A stretch of DNA of 64,000 nt from Tenacibaculum sp. MAR_2010_89 (GTDB taxonomy: Bacteria; Bacteroidota; Bacteroidia; Flavobacteriales; Flavobacteriaceae): assembly GCF_900105985.1 (NCBI RefSeq), contig NZ_FNUB01000005.1, forward strand, positions 2,418,001 to 2,482,000. The letters run 5' to 3'. How positions within the stretch are numbered: position 1 is the first letter of the stretch; the number at the start of each line of letters is the position of its first letter. A program made the position numbers and the translations under genes. The notes beneath the pieces were generated by a model. The model had not been told where the DNA came from and did no database searches. It saw nothing but the letters and a program-made list of their open reading frames with translations. Below are positions 36,088 through 44,297 of the stretch, one piece after another.

Positions 36088-36285
36088 ATGAATGAGCATA
36101 AAAATATCATAGTTTATTTAATTCCATCAAAACATTTAACTTATACTGAGAATAACATCTTTATAGATAACGAAGTAAGTTTAATGCCCAGTTTATCTAA
36201 TTGGGAGATTAAAGTATCTAGTAATACAATTCCAGAATTAGCAAAGTATTCGCTAGAAAATATGATTGAAAAACTAAAAGTCTAA
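36088..36285 (+). pseudogene. 3' fragment of an unknown gene, copy 2
   Basis: A 65-codon frame whose residues from about 9 on match the fragment at 31633-31801 almost residue for residue (VYLIPSKHL, NEVSLMPSLSNWEIKVS, TIPELAKYSLEN). DNA identity is high from 36112 on. It starts with ATG 5 bp after the 619-residue gene, so it could be translated as a third small gene of the unit, yet it lacks about 35 residues present in copy 1. The two copies bracket the two-gene unit, which suggests duplication or insertion within an older gene. Confidence 0.5.
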
Positions 36286-36303
36286 TTGGAACTTGAACGA
36301 CCT

Positions 36304-36474
36304 CATACTAATTTTGGCTAAAACAATAGGTGAGTGGAGCGTCTATATTTTAGGGGTCTAGTAGTACAGTTTCTTAAGAACTCCAACTTTTAATGCCTCT
36401 AAGAGCAGTCTTAAAAGTTAGCCCGCTTCCTAAAATATAGCGTAATGAGCCGTAATTGTTTCCAAAATTATATG
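36304..36474. repeat. 171-bp nested imperfect palindrome
   Basis: Four successive arm pairs fold inward: CATACTAATTTTGG (36304-36317) with CCAAAATTATATG (36462-36474); AAACAAT (36321-36327) with ATTGTTT (36455-36461); CGTCTATATTTTAGG (36340-36354) with CCTAAAATATAGCG (36429-36442); AACTTTTAA (36385-36393) with TTAAAAGTT (36411-36419). Each pair differs by single bulged bases. The outer flanks match the hairpin at 32213-32249, so the two are relatives with different loops. Confidence 0.7.
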
Positions 36475-36851
36475 CAGTCTTGAATTTTTGTTTCTTTTGT
36501 TTCAAGACAAAAGATATAATGAAACCTTAGAGAGTTCAAAAGTTGAATTTCTATTTGACATAATGTTAGAAGTACTAAACAAAAGAAGTTTAATTGGAGC
36601 TACACATATAACAAGTGTATAGAAATTTTAAAGTGTGGATTTGAGCTAGGGAAAATTTTATACTCTTGTGGCAACTTAACGAAAAGCTCGTAAAAAAAAT
36701 ATAACGAGAATATCCTCACCAACGTAAAGTTTAAAACAAATCTAAAAGGTTAGCTTTTTTTGGAGTTGGCAAGCGATGGATAATTGTGTTTAAAAAAATT
36801 ACTGCGCAGCATAATTATTTTTAAAAAGCAATCGAGCGTTTGGCAGCGGCA
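36475..36851. other. Gene-free interval
   Basis: AT-rich DNA after the large palindrome. It starts with a GTCTTGA/TCAAGAC inverted repeat around TTTGTTTCTTTTG (36478-36507). I see no convincing gene; a 72-codon frame on the minus strand at 36799-37017 runs through repeat copy D and is not credible. Confidence 0.45.
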
Positions 36852-37058
36852 ATTTTACATAATGGCTAATTATAGTATCAAATTTATAAACGAGAAGTTC
36901 CTTGAGAATCGCGTATTTAAAAAAACTTGAACAATTGTACAGAATATTAAAATTAAACGAGAAGCAAAAACACGATAGTTTAATGACCCAAGTACAAATG
37001 CTTCTTATGAAAACCAATGACTGTGGGATATTTTACATAATGTAGAATTATAGCTATC
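36852..37058. repeat. Dispersed repeat, copy D
   Basis: Contains TTTTACATAATGGCTAATTA (36852 on), GAGAATCGCGTATTTAAAAA (36904 on), TTTAATGACCCAAGTA, and TTTTACATAATGTAGAATTA with TAGCTATC to 37058. It is the longest copy of the family also seen at 28.5, 31.5 and 32.5 kb. Confidence 0.7.
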
Positions 37059-37172
37059 TAATTTATGAAATGAATTTGTACTATAATTAATATTATGTTA
37101 AATAGATTTTTTATAGAAAGTAAGGAACTCCTTGAAATACTTCCTTTCTATAGAATATTTGGATACAATAGT

Positions 37173-37475
37173 TTACTCCTTTTTAGATAACACAGTTTTA
37201 AAAAAATTGATGGCAACTAATCCTAAGATACCTCCTAAAAAAGAAACAACACAATTAATACTAAATAGAAAAATGTTAATCGTTCCATGATTCATAATTG
37301 AATATGGATCAAAAACTAATCTACCAAAGGTTTTAATAAAAAAGATACTTCCAAAAACACCAGCAATTGTATTTCCTAGTATCCCAAATGAAATTTTTTT
37401 ATAAATAGATCCCAAGAAAATAGCACCTATAATACCTAAAAAAATACTTACTAATGAAATTAATGTCCCTGTCAT
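37173..37475 (-). CDS. Small four-helix membrane protein after cydB
   Basis: A protein of 100 residues from the ATG at 37475 (a TTG at 37493 would add six). It has four hydrophobic helices with glycine-rich packing (LGIIGAIFLGSIYKK, GNTIAGVFGSIFFI, FLGGILGLVAINFF), resembling the GlsB/YeaQ/YmgE group of small membrane proteins, though the match is loose. It starts 18 bp after cydB on the same strand and so belongs to the cyd transcript. A role in bd oxidase assembly or stability is possible by position only; it is not CydX, which has a single helix. Confidence 0.65.
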   Translation of the reverse strand: MTGTLISLVSIFLGIIGAIFLGSIYKKISFGILGNTIAGVFGSIFFIKTFGRLVFDPYSIMNHGTINIFLFSINCVVSFLGGILGLVAINFFKTVLSKKE

Positions 37476-37493
37476 ACAATAATCTAATACCAA

Positions 37494-38567
37494 TTAATGA
37501 CCATAATCCATTTTATCAATCTTACCTCCTAACAATCTTTTTTGTATAATCATGTATACAAAAAGTAATATAAAACCTATTATTCCCCATGTCATAGCTA
37601 CTGACAACCCATATTCAGAGGTAGCTGTATTATAGATGGTTAAAGGTTCATTTATATCATTCACAGAGGGTAATATCACTGGGAATAATGATGCTAATGA
37701 TGATGTAATTCCACCTAGTATTAACAACGTAGATAATAGAAAAGCATGACTATCTTTTTTAATTTTTTTAATAAAAAATAAACCAGCTAATCCAGTAATA
37801 TAAATAAGAGGAAACACTAATAATAATGGAGTTTCTGCAAAATTATTTAATGAATTAGGGTTTACAATTTGCCACAGTATTATTGAGCATATTGTAAGTG
37901 CGATTAATGCTATATTCAATGTAAAAATAACCTCTTTTAATTTTTTATTTATAGACGAATTAGTTTTTAAAATCACCCAATTAGCACCATGAATAGCCAA
38001 GGTAACAACCGCTATTAAACCAATAACAATCGTAAACCAATCAATAACTCCTGGAGTATCACTTAAAGGACTAAAACTACTATCCCAAAGTGGTAAGAAA
38101 AAATAATGTCCTTCATAAATAGATACACCATTTTCAACACCTCCTAAATTTACACCTCGTATAATATTTCCTAGCGCTATTCCAAAAAAGAAGGCTAATA
38201 ATAAACTAGAAACTCCAAAAGATTTGTCCCAAATGTCTTTCCACATTTGAAACTGAAATTGCCCTCTAAATTCTAAACCAATAGCTCTAAAAATAATTAA
38301 CCATAATACAAGAATTAAAGGTAAATAAAACCCACTAAAAACAGACGCATAAAAAGTTGGAAATGCCATAAAGAGCATCCCTCCTGCCGCTACTAACCAA
38401 ACTTCATTAGAATCCCAGAATAGTCCTGCCGATTTAGCAATGACTTCTTTATCTTTTTCTTTTTTTGCAAAAAATAAATGAATTATTCCTGCTCCAAAAT
38501 CATATCCATCCAAAATAAAAAATACAACTAAAACAATTGCTATTATTATATACCAAAATATTTCCAT
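37494..38567 (-). CDS. cydB: Cytochrome bd oxidase subunit II
   Basis: A 357-residue inner-membrane protein with about nine helices. The N-terminus ILDGYDFGAGIIHLFFAKK and the following LFWDSNEVWLVAAGGMLFMAFP are diagnostic of CydB. It forms the quinol:O2 reductase with CydA, giving high-affinity, proton-motive respiration without pumping under low oxygen. It lies 3 bp after cydA in the same operon. Length and motifs are normal for the short Bacteroidota type. Confidence 0.95.
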   Translation of the reverse strand: MEIFWYIIIAIVLVVFFILDGYDFGAGIIHLFFAKKEKDKEVIAKSAGLFWDSNEVWLVAAGGMLFMAFPTFYASVFSGFYLPLILVLWLIIFRAIGLEFRGQFQFQMWKDIWDKSFGVSSLLLAFFFGIALGNIIRGVNLGGVENGVSIYEGHYFFLPLWDSSFSPLSDTPGVIDWFTIVIGLIAVVTLAIHGANWVILKTNSSINKKLKEVIFTLNIALIALTICSIILWQIVNPNSLNNFAETPLLLVFPLIYITGLAGLFFIKKIKKDSHAFLLSTLLILGGITSSLASLFPVILPSVNDINEPLTIYNTATSEYGLSVAMTWGIIGFILLFVYMIIQKRLLGGKIDKMDYGH

Positions 38568-38570
38568 AAT

Positions 38571-39902
38571 CTAATGTGTTTGAGGTTTTGGACCTTCATT
38601 TATTGTTTTTCCTACTAAAACTAAAAACAAGAGGCCTAGCAGCATATATAAAGCAACAAAACCAAGTAAAGTAAATAATGTATTACCAGATGAAACTGTA
38701 GGTGAAATACCATCGCTTGTTTTTAATAAACCATATACTAAATACGGTTGCCTACCTAACTCGGTAGTATACCACCCCGTAATATTAGCCATATAAGGAA
38801 ACGGGACTAAAAACATGATAGTCCATAATAAACGTTTAGAGGTGTATAATTTTTTTCGCCATAAAAAGAAAAATGCTAATGCCATTATACCAATAAATAA
38901 AGTACCTAAACCAACCATTATATGATACGAATAATACAATGCAGGAATATTATCAGGTAATTCTTCTTCTTTAAATTGATCCATTCCAGGAATTTGTTTA
39001 TCCCATTCTTGATAGGTTAAAAAACTTAGGATGTTCGGAACAGCTATTTTGTTGTCTAACTTCTTTTCAACCATATTTGGCTGACCAATCAATACGATCT
39101 CTGCTCCTGCTTCTTCCGTTTCAAAAATACCTTCCATTGCAGCAAAAGTTGCTGGTTGGTATCTTGCTACATTCTTTGCGTTCCAATCTCCAGTAGGAAA
39201 TGCCAAGAGAACACTAGAAATCAATCCGAAAACAACTCCTGTTTTTAAAAACAATTTTCCGTATTCTAGTTGTTTATTTCTTAAAACGTAAAAAGCACCT
39301 ATACTAGCAACTACAAAAGAAGAAGTTACTACGGATGCTAATTGATTATGCAAAAAAGCTGGTAACAACCAAGGGTTAGTAAATAACGCTGAGAAGTTTT
39401 CCAATACAAACTTCCCGTTTTCTAACACTTCATAGCCTACAGGATGTTGCATCCAAGCGTTTGTAGCCAAAATAAACCAACCACTTGCCCATGAGCCTAA
39501 AAAAACTAAAAAACCCGTTAAAAAGTGTAGTTTTTGCCCCATTAATTTTTCTCCAAAAATAAATAATGCTAAAAATGAGGATTCTAAAAAGAAAGAGAAC
39601 ATTCCTTCCATGGCTAATGTTTGTCCAATAATACCACCTGTTAGTTCAGAAAACTTTGCCCAGTTAGTACCAAATTGAAATTCCATCGGAATTCCGGTTA
39701 CGACTCCCATAGTAAAATTTACAGCAAAAATTTTCATAAAAAACTTAGCAGCATTGTTATATTTTTCAATGTTATTTCTTAAATATTTCCACTTAAAATA
39801 GACTATCAATAACGATAATCCCATGGTTAATTGCGGAAAAATATAGTGGAAAGTGATAGTAAATGCAAACTGCAATCTATCATAAAAGAGCATGTCATCC
39901 AT
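38571..39902 (-). CDS. cydA: Cytochrome bd oxidase subunit I
   Basis: A 443-residue subunit carrying haems b558, b595 and d. His19 (FHYIFPQLTMG) is the conserved N-terminal haem ligand; GMFSFFLESSFLALFIFGE and GWYTTELGRQPYLVYGLL are CydA signatures. The quinol-binding Q-loop is the short form. It is first in the cydA-cydB-small membrane protein operon. Upstream is a 14-bp perfect palindrome between -33- and -7-like elements, pointing to repression. The neighbouring nap genes suggest a microaerobic or anoxic life style. Confidence 0.95.
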   Translation of the reverse strand: MDDMLFYDRLQFAFTITFHYIFPQLTMGLSLLIVYFKWKYLRNNIEKYNNAAKFFMKIFAVNFTMGVVTGIPMEFQFGTNWAKFSELTGGIIGQTLAMEGMFSFFLESSFLALFIFGEKLMGQKLHFLTGFLVFLGSWASGWFILATNAWMQHPVGYEVLENGKFVLENFSALFTNPWLLPAFLHNQLASVVTSSFVVASIGAFYVLRNKQLEYGKLFLKTGVVFGLISSVLLAFPTGDWNAKNVARYQPATFAAMEGIFETEEAGAEIVLIGQPNMVEKKLDNKIAVPNILSFLTYQEWDKQIPGMDQFKEEELPDNIPALYYSYHIMVGLGTLFIGIMALAFFFLWRKKLYTSKRLLWTIMFLVPFPYMANITGWYTTELGRQPYLVYGLLKTSDGISPTVSSGNTLFTLLGFVALYMLLGLLFLVLVGKTINEGPKPQTH

Positions 39903-39927
39903 AATCTAATTTTTAGAATATAAAAAT

Positions 39928-39941
39928 ACGAATCGATTCGT
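39928..39941 (-). promoter_or_regulatory. Palindrome in the cydA promoter
   Basis: ACGAATCGATTCGT is a perfect 14-bp palindrome. On the minus strand it lies between a TTG (-33) and TATTTTTA (-7-like), 23 bp apart, upstream of cydA. It is a candidate repressor site; the regulator is unknown, and it does not match Rex or FNR consensus. Confidence 0.45.
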
Positions 39942-39995
39942 GAATTCTAGACAACTTTGGCTATAAAAAAGCGGCAAAAACGAACTTTTAACAGT

Positions 39996-40577
39996 TTATT
40001 TTTTCTCGAATTTTATAAATAACTCCATCCCTTGCCTATTAGGATATGAATTGTAACATTCATTAAAATTTTCGAATGAAAAAAACGGTTCAAAATACTT
40101 AATATACTCCTTTTTTGTTCCTCCAAATGGCGGATGATCATCATTTAGTTTTGCATCAAACAATAACCCTATTAACTTTCCTTCATCTTTTAAAACATCT
40201 TTCATTTTAATAGCATATTTAGCTCTCAATGTTGGATTAATAGCGCAAAAAAAAGTTTGTTCAATAATCAAGTCAAACTGCATTTCAAGGTCAAAAAAAT
40301 CACCTAAAATTAATTGACCTTCAGGAAAATTTGGAATTCTGTTTTTTATGTTATCAATAGCTGTTTCCGACAAGTCAATTACAAACACATTTTTAAAACC
40401 TTTATTAAAAAGGTATTCTGCTTCATAAGAGTTTCCACCTCCAGGAATTAAAATTTTTAGTTCTTTATTATTTAGTTGATCAAAATAGGCTTTTAAAGGA
40501 GGAGATATTTCACCTAAATCCCATCCTATTTTATTGTTTTTATATTTATTATTCCAAAAGTCTGCTGCTAAATCCAT
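39996..40577 (-). CDS. TPMT-family SAM-dependent methyltransferase
   Basis: A 193-residue class I methyltransferase. The TPMT-like N-terminus DFWNNKYKNNKIGWDLGEIS precedes motif I ILIPGGGNSYEAEYL (about 55-69), an acidic residue in VFVIDLSETA (motif II) and DLIIEQTFFCAINPTLR (motif IV). Relatives methylate thiols, halides or chalcogens such as tellurite and selenite; the substrate here is open. It is monocistronic, between the cyd operon and a hairpin repeat array, and reads toward lower coordinates. Confidence 0.85.
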   Translation of the reverse strand: MDLAADFWNNKYKNNKIGWDLGEISPPLKAYFDQLNNKELKILIPGGGNSYEAEYLFNKGFKNVFVIDLSETAIDNIKNRIPNFPEGQLILGDFFDLEMQFDLIIEQTFFCAINPTLRAKYAIKMKDVLKDEGKLIGLLFDAKLNDDHPPFGGTKKEYIKYFEPFFSFENFNECYNSYPNRQGMELFIKFEKK

Positions 40578-40646
40578 CTAACAAAATTATACAATTTAAG
40601 TTTATTTTTTTCATAGAAATACAACAAAATAAGCTGTCCAATTAAC

Positions 40647-41046
40647 AGATTACTTCAGTCGTTACCTTCCTTCGTAATGACAAAAAAACGTCACTGCGAA
40701 CAAAATGCAATGAAGTGAAGTAGTCTGTTTATTATGGATTGAAATTTTAATAGGCAACTAATATTAGAGAGATTACTTCAGTCGTTCCTCCTTCGTAATG
40801 ACAAAAAAACGTCACTGCGAACGTAATATAATGAAGTGAAGTAATCTATTTATGCTGAATAAAAACTCAATTGGAAACTATTATTGGAGAGATTGCTTCA
40901 GTCGTTACCTTCCTTCGTAATGACAAAAAAACGTCACTGCGAACAAAATGCAATGAAGTGAAGCAGTCTGTTTATGCTGTGTTAAAAATTTAATTGACAG
41001 CTATTATTAGAGAGATTGCTTCTTTCGTTCCTCATTCGCAATGACA
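40647..41046. repeat. Tandem array of hairpin repeats (3.5 units, about 122 bp each)
   Basis: Units at 40647-40726, 40770-40847, 40890-40969 and a partial one at 41013-41046. Each is an imperfect palindrome: AGATTACTTCAGTCGTT ... CGTAATGAC-A7-CGTCACTGCGAA ... TGAAGTGAAGTAGTCT, that is, two outer and two inner complementary blocks. Units are separated by about 43 bp of variable AT-rich DNA. This is the widespread TCATTGCGAA-type repeat of AT-rich bacteria (REP/BIME-like). A partial copy lies at 42436. Confidence 0.85.
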
Positions 41047-41077
41047 TATCTTTAATTTATAAATATAATTATAGGTA

Positions 41078-42298
41078 TTACTTCTTTTTATAACGTATTT
41101 TACCAATTTCTATGCAGATAGCTGTACGTGCTAACATGGTAAAAATAAGTGCTCCCATAGCCCAAATACCTAATGTAATACCAATTTCAATACCAGTTGG
41201 AGTATATTCTGCAATCTTACCATAAGGACCAGGTATAAAACCAGGAACAATTAAACCAAACCCTTTTTCAATCCAAATAGCTATAAATAATATACTACAA
41301 GCAAAGAATAATACTTTAAAATTGTTTCTAAGTTTATGAAACGTAAGTAATACCGTTGCTATAACATTTAGTGTAATTGCTGTCCATATCCACGGTAATA
41401 ATGCCGTTTTACCATCTAAACCAAAAAATAAATAATAAGCACTTTCACTATGGTGAGTTGGTGCATAAAACTCTTTAAATAATTCAGAAATTAACATAAT
41501 TAAGTTAATTTGTGCAGCAACTGTAACTACCAAAGCTAATTTTTTAATCGTTTTATCTTCTATTTTAAATTCGGTATACGTTCTAATAATAGCCAACACT
41601 AAAATAATTAGAGCCGGACCAGCAGCAAAAGCCGATGCTAAAAAACGAGGTCCTAATAAAGCTGTATTCCAAAAAGGTTTTGCCTGTAATCCTTGGTATA
41701 GAAAGGCAGTAACTAAGTGAATACCAACCGCCCAAAAAACTGAAATTATTGCACCTGGTAAATACACTTTCTTTTTAGATTCCTTTCCTTGATAATGTCT
41801 AAATAAGATATAAAAAGGAATACTTAAATTTATAAATAAATACCCGTTAAGAGCAATAACATCCCAAGTTAACATTGAATTAGGAAAGTTAAATACACCA
41901 ACAAAAGGAAGCATATGCCATAAAACTGATGGTCCTCCCATATCAGCTACTACAAATGCTAAACACATAATAAGTGCAGCTACAGCAAGCCCCTCTCCTA
42001 TTAAAACTGCTTGTTTAAAATCTACATCCTTTAATACATACGTTGGCATTACTAACATAACAGCAGCTGCTGCTACTCCTACTAAAAATGTAAAATTTGA
42101 AATATATAAACCCCAACTTACTCTATCCGTCATACCAGTAACACTTAAACCGTGTTCTAATTGAATCGAATAACAGTACATTCCTATTAACATGATTAAT
42201 GTTAAAAATGCCATCCATAAGTGGTATTTTTTAGAACCACTAGTAATAACATCTAGACTGTCTTTAACTAAACTTCCAAAAACTTTAAGTCTTCTCAT
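41078..42298 (-). CDS. NrfD/PsrC-type membrane subunit of the nitrate reductase electron input module
   Basis: A 406-residue protein with about ten membrane helices of the NrfD/PsrC family, which oxidises menaquinol and passes electrons to a partner iron-sulfur protein. Family features are GMTDRVSWGLYISNFTFLVG and the quinol-site region MGGPSVLWHMLPFVG. It is the last gene of the nap operon (napD-A-B-cyt c-FeS-NrfD), 229 bp after the FeS gene, an unusually long gap. With no napC gene in the cluster, this protein plus the FeS subunit probably replaces NapC as quinol dehydrogenase. Confidence 0.85.
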   Translation of the reverse strand: MRRLKVFGSLVKDSLDVITSGSKKYHLWMAFLTLIMLIGMYCYSIQLEHGLSVTGMTDRVSWGLYISNFTFLVGVAAAAVMLVMPTYVLKDVDFKQAVLIGEGLAVAALIMCLAFVVADMGGPSVLWHMLPFVGVFNFPNSMLTWDVIALNGYLFINLSIPFYILFRHYQGKESKKKVYLPGAIISVFWAVGIHLVTAFLYQGLQAKPFWNTALLGPRFLASAFAAGPALIILVLAIIRTYTEFKIEDKTIKKLALVVTVAAQINLIMLISELFKEFYAPTHHSESAYYLFFGLDGKTALLPWIWTAITLNVIATVLLTFHKLRNNFKVLFFACSILFIAIWIEKGFGLIVPGFIPGPYGKIAEYTPTGIEIGITLGIWAMGALIFTMLARTAICIEIGKIRYKKK

Positions 42299-42435
42299 TT
42301 TATTTTCTATTATAACTCTTAGTATATATATTATTTTGGGCGTTTCCCAAAAGGGCCGGGCTTTCCATTAAATCTTTTTAAAACCTTGCATTAACCAAGT
42401 AACTTTTTATTTGCTCGGGTACTCTTTTCTTTTAA

Positions 42436-42470
42436 AGAGATTACTTTGTCATACCTTCCTCGTAATGACG
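42436..42470. repeat. Partial hairpin repeat unit
   Basis: AGAGATTACTTTGTCATACC followed by TTCCTCGTAATGACG is a half unit of the 40.6-41.0 kb array, between the NrfD and FeS genes. Confidence 0.6.
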
Positions 42471-42527
42471 CTTTTTTTATGTATTATTTTAAAAAGGATA
42501 CCACTTCAATCCCTAACGCAAAAGAAA

Positions 42528-43661
42528 TTAATCCATAAAATACCAGAACTTAGGTTCTGTACCTAAATCTTCTTTTAATCTGAATACTTTTTTATTTTCT
42601 AATACCCAACGAATGGTACTATTAGGGTCGAGTAAATTACCAAATACACGAGCTCCTGTAGGACATGCTTCTACACATGCTGGGTTTTTTCCTGCTCTAG
42701 AGCGTTGTACACAAAAAGTACATTTTTCCATCACTCCTTTTTTACGCATTCTATTTCCTAAATAGTGTTGGTTTTTGTTTACTTCCTCTTCTGGCACTTC
42801 AGGTTTACTCCAGTTAAAACGTCGTCCATCATAAGGGCAAGCTGCCATACAATACCTACAACCAACACACCAATCATAATCTACAACTACCAATCCGTCT
42901 TTTTCACGCCAAGTTGCTTGTACAGGGCACACTTCTACACACGGAGGGTTATCACAATGAAAACACTGTGTACCCATGTAAAAATGGCCTTCCGCAGGAA
43001 CTTCATGGTAATAATTATCATCAGCTTCATTAAAATTAAAGCCTTTTCCGTCTTTCATTTCATGAATACGGATGTATTCCATTTGTGAGTTTCTATCTTG
43101 ATTATTTTCTTCAACACAAGCACTTACGCAATCCATATACCCCTGACATTTAGAGATATTAAAAGCGTAACCAAATAAAACATCATCTTCTGCATTTTTT
43201 GAAGACATACTAATTGTTTTTCCAGTACGTAATTGATACGAACGAACTAATCTATCAACAGTAGCCTTTTTTTCATCATCCTTCATCAATTTATAGTTTC
43301 CTTTAAATTGCTCTTCCCAGTCTATTTGTGCTTTTTCTTTAGATTCATCACTAGAAACTACACTTGTACAAGAAGATACTGCTCCTGCTCCAATTAATAA
43401 ACTAGCGGTTAGTTTTTTAAAGGCACTACGGCGATCCATTTTAACATCAAAAACTTGCTCAAAACCATCTCTATGCTTTTCTTCTCCTATAGAAGCATTT
43501 ATAGCAGCATCAAAAAACTCTACTTCATTTAATTCTTCTTTTGAAGTGTTAGAATTACACCCTCCAGAAGTTTTACCACAGCCACAAGAACTTGAGTTCG
43601 TTGTTTGTTTATGTTTACTATTTAGGTTTAGAGAAAACCATTTTTTATTGTTATTGCTCAT
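42528..43661 (-). CDS. NrfC/DmsB-type four [4Fe-4S] protein with long N-terminus
   Basis: A 377-residue iron-sulfur protein. Four cysteine groups for [4Fe-4S] clusters are seen (CQGYMDCVSACVEEN, CFHCDNPPCVEVCP, CVGCRYCMAACPYDGRR, CTFCVQRSRAGKNPACVEACP), typical of NrfC/PsrB/DmsB electron-transfer subunits. The first 75 residues are an extra segment with a cysteine-rich patch (SSCGCGKTSGGC). At 76-98 lies a Tat-like DRRSAFKKLTASLLIGAGAV, oddly internal, so either export uses it with the extension or the true start is later. It is 6 bp from the cytochrome gene and pairs with the NrfD protein. Confidence 0.85.
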   Translation of the reverse strand: MSNNNKKWFSLNLNSKHKQTTNSSSCGCGKTSGGCNSNTSKEELNEVEFFDAAINASIGEEKHRDGFEQVFDVKMDRRSAFKKLTASLLIGAGAVSSCTSVVSSDESKEKAQIDWEEQFKGNYKLMKDDEKKATVDRLVRSYQLRTGKTISMSSKNAEDDVLFGYAFNISKCQGYMDCVSACVEENNQDRNSQMEYIRIHEMKDGKGFNFNEADDNYYHEVPAEGHFYMGTQCFHCDNPPCVEVCPVQATWREKDGLVVVDYDWCVGCRYCMAACPYDGRRFNWSKPEVPEEEVNKNQHYLGNRMRKKGVMEKCTFCVQRSRAGKNPACVEACPTGARVFGNLLDPNSTIRWVLENKKVFRLKEDLGTEPKFWYFMD

Positions 43662-43667
43662 GCCTAA

Positions 43668-44297
43668 TTATTTACGTTCTTTTGTCTTTTCAGTATTAAA
43701 TCTTGCTGGCCACTTAGTATCAAACCCAGGTGAATGTGGATTATGACAATTTACACAAGTCATAGAAACTCTTGGAGGTGCCCAACCACCAATACGCTTA
43801 CCATGCGCGCCACCTGTCCAATCTTTATATTCTTTTTGGTGGCATTGGCTACATAATTTAAAACTCTTATTAAAATCAATAGTATGCCCTGTTAAACTTT
43901 TTAAATTGTTCATATCTTTTCCGTTATGGCAAGTGGTACAATTCATTGTTTCTTGATTGGCATGATTCAATTTTATATTCCAGTGTGCTTTTTTTATGTC
44001 AGCACTTTGCATCTCTTTTAATGGTTTGGTGTGACATTCGGTACATGCATATGATTTAATTTTTCCTTTTCTATCAGGAATCAAAAATTTAAGTCCATCT
44101 GCTGATATTTCAATTGTTTTTATATGATCCGTATATTTTTCTGACGTAATTGAGGTTCCTTTATAGTGTTTACTTTTCGCTTTAATTTTATCAGTAATAC
44201 TATGATATTCATCATCTTTATGATGCTTACATGAAGAAATTAATAAAACAATTAATAAAGAAAAGCTTATTAAATATGTAGTTTGATACTTATTCAT
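43668..44297 (-). CDS. Tetrahaem cytochrome c lipoprotein of the nap operon
   Basis: A 209-residue exported lipoprotein (lipobox LLISSC, Cys at residue 23). Four CxxCH haem-binding motifs occur at about residues 85-89, 120-124, 149-153 and 181-185, with additional histidines for axial ligands. It likely carries electrons in the periplasm between the FeS/NrfD module and the NapB/NapA complex. It overlaps napB by 8 bp, a sign of tight co-expression. It is not NapC/NirT, which has an N-terminal membrane anchor and different haem spacing. Confidence 0.83.
   Translation of the reverse strand: MNKYQTTYLISFSLLIVLLISSCKHHKDDEYHSITDKIKAKSKHYKGTSITSEKYTDHIKTIEISADGLKFLIPDRKGKIKSYACTECHTKPLKEMQSADIKKAHWNIKLNHANQETMNCTTCHNGKDMNNLKSLTGHTIDFNKSFKLCSQCHQKEYKDWTGGAHGKRIGGWAPPRVSMTCVNCHNPHSPGFDTKWPARFNTEKTKERK

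Noticed and set aside
36799..37017. 72-codon frame on the minus strand
   Set aside because: It runs entirely through repeat copy D, has a cysteine/phenylalanine-rich composition unlike a real protein, and shows no family pattern.
40647..41046. Possible CRISPR array
   Set aside because: Units are about 80-bp imperfect palindromes at 122-bp spacing, far longer than CRISPR repeats, and no cas gene is nearby; REP/BIME-like repeats fit better.
42340..42365. GC-rich GGGCGTTTCCC...GGGCCGGGCTTTCC segment as a terminator
   Set aside because: It stands within the nap operon without a T-run; it looks like a degenerate intergenic repeat common in Flavobacteriia, and I could not define arms well enough to annotate it.
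42765..43088. 107-codon frame antisense to the FeS protein gene
   Set aside because: Antisense shadow of four intact cysteine clusters; no independent support.
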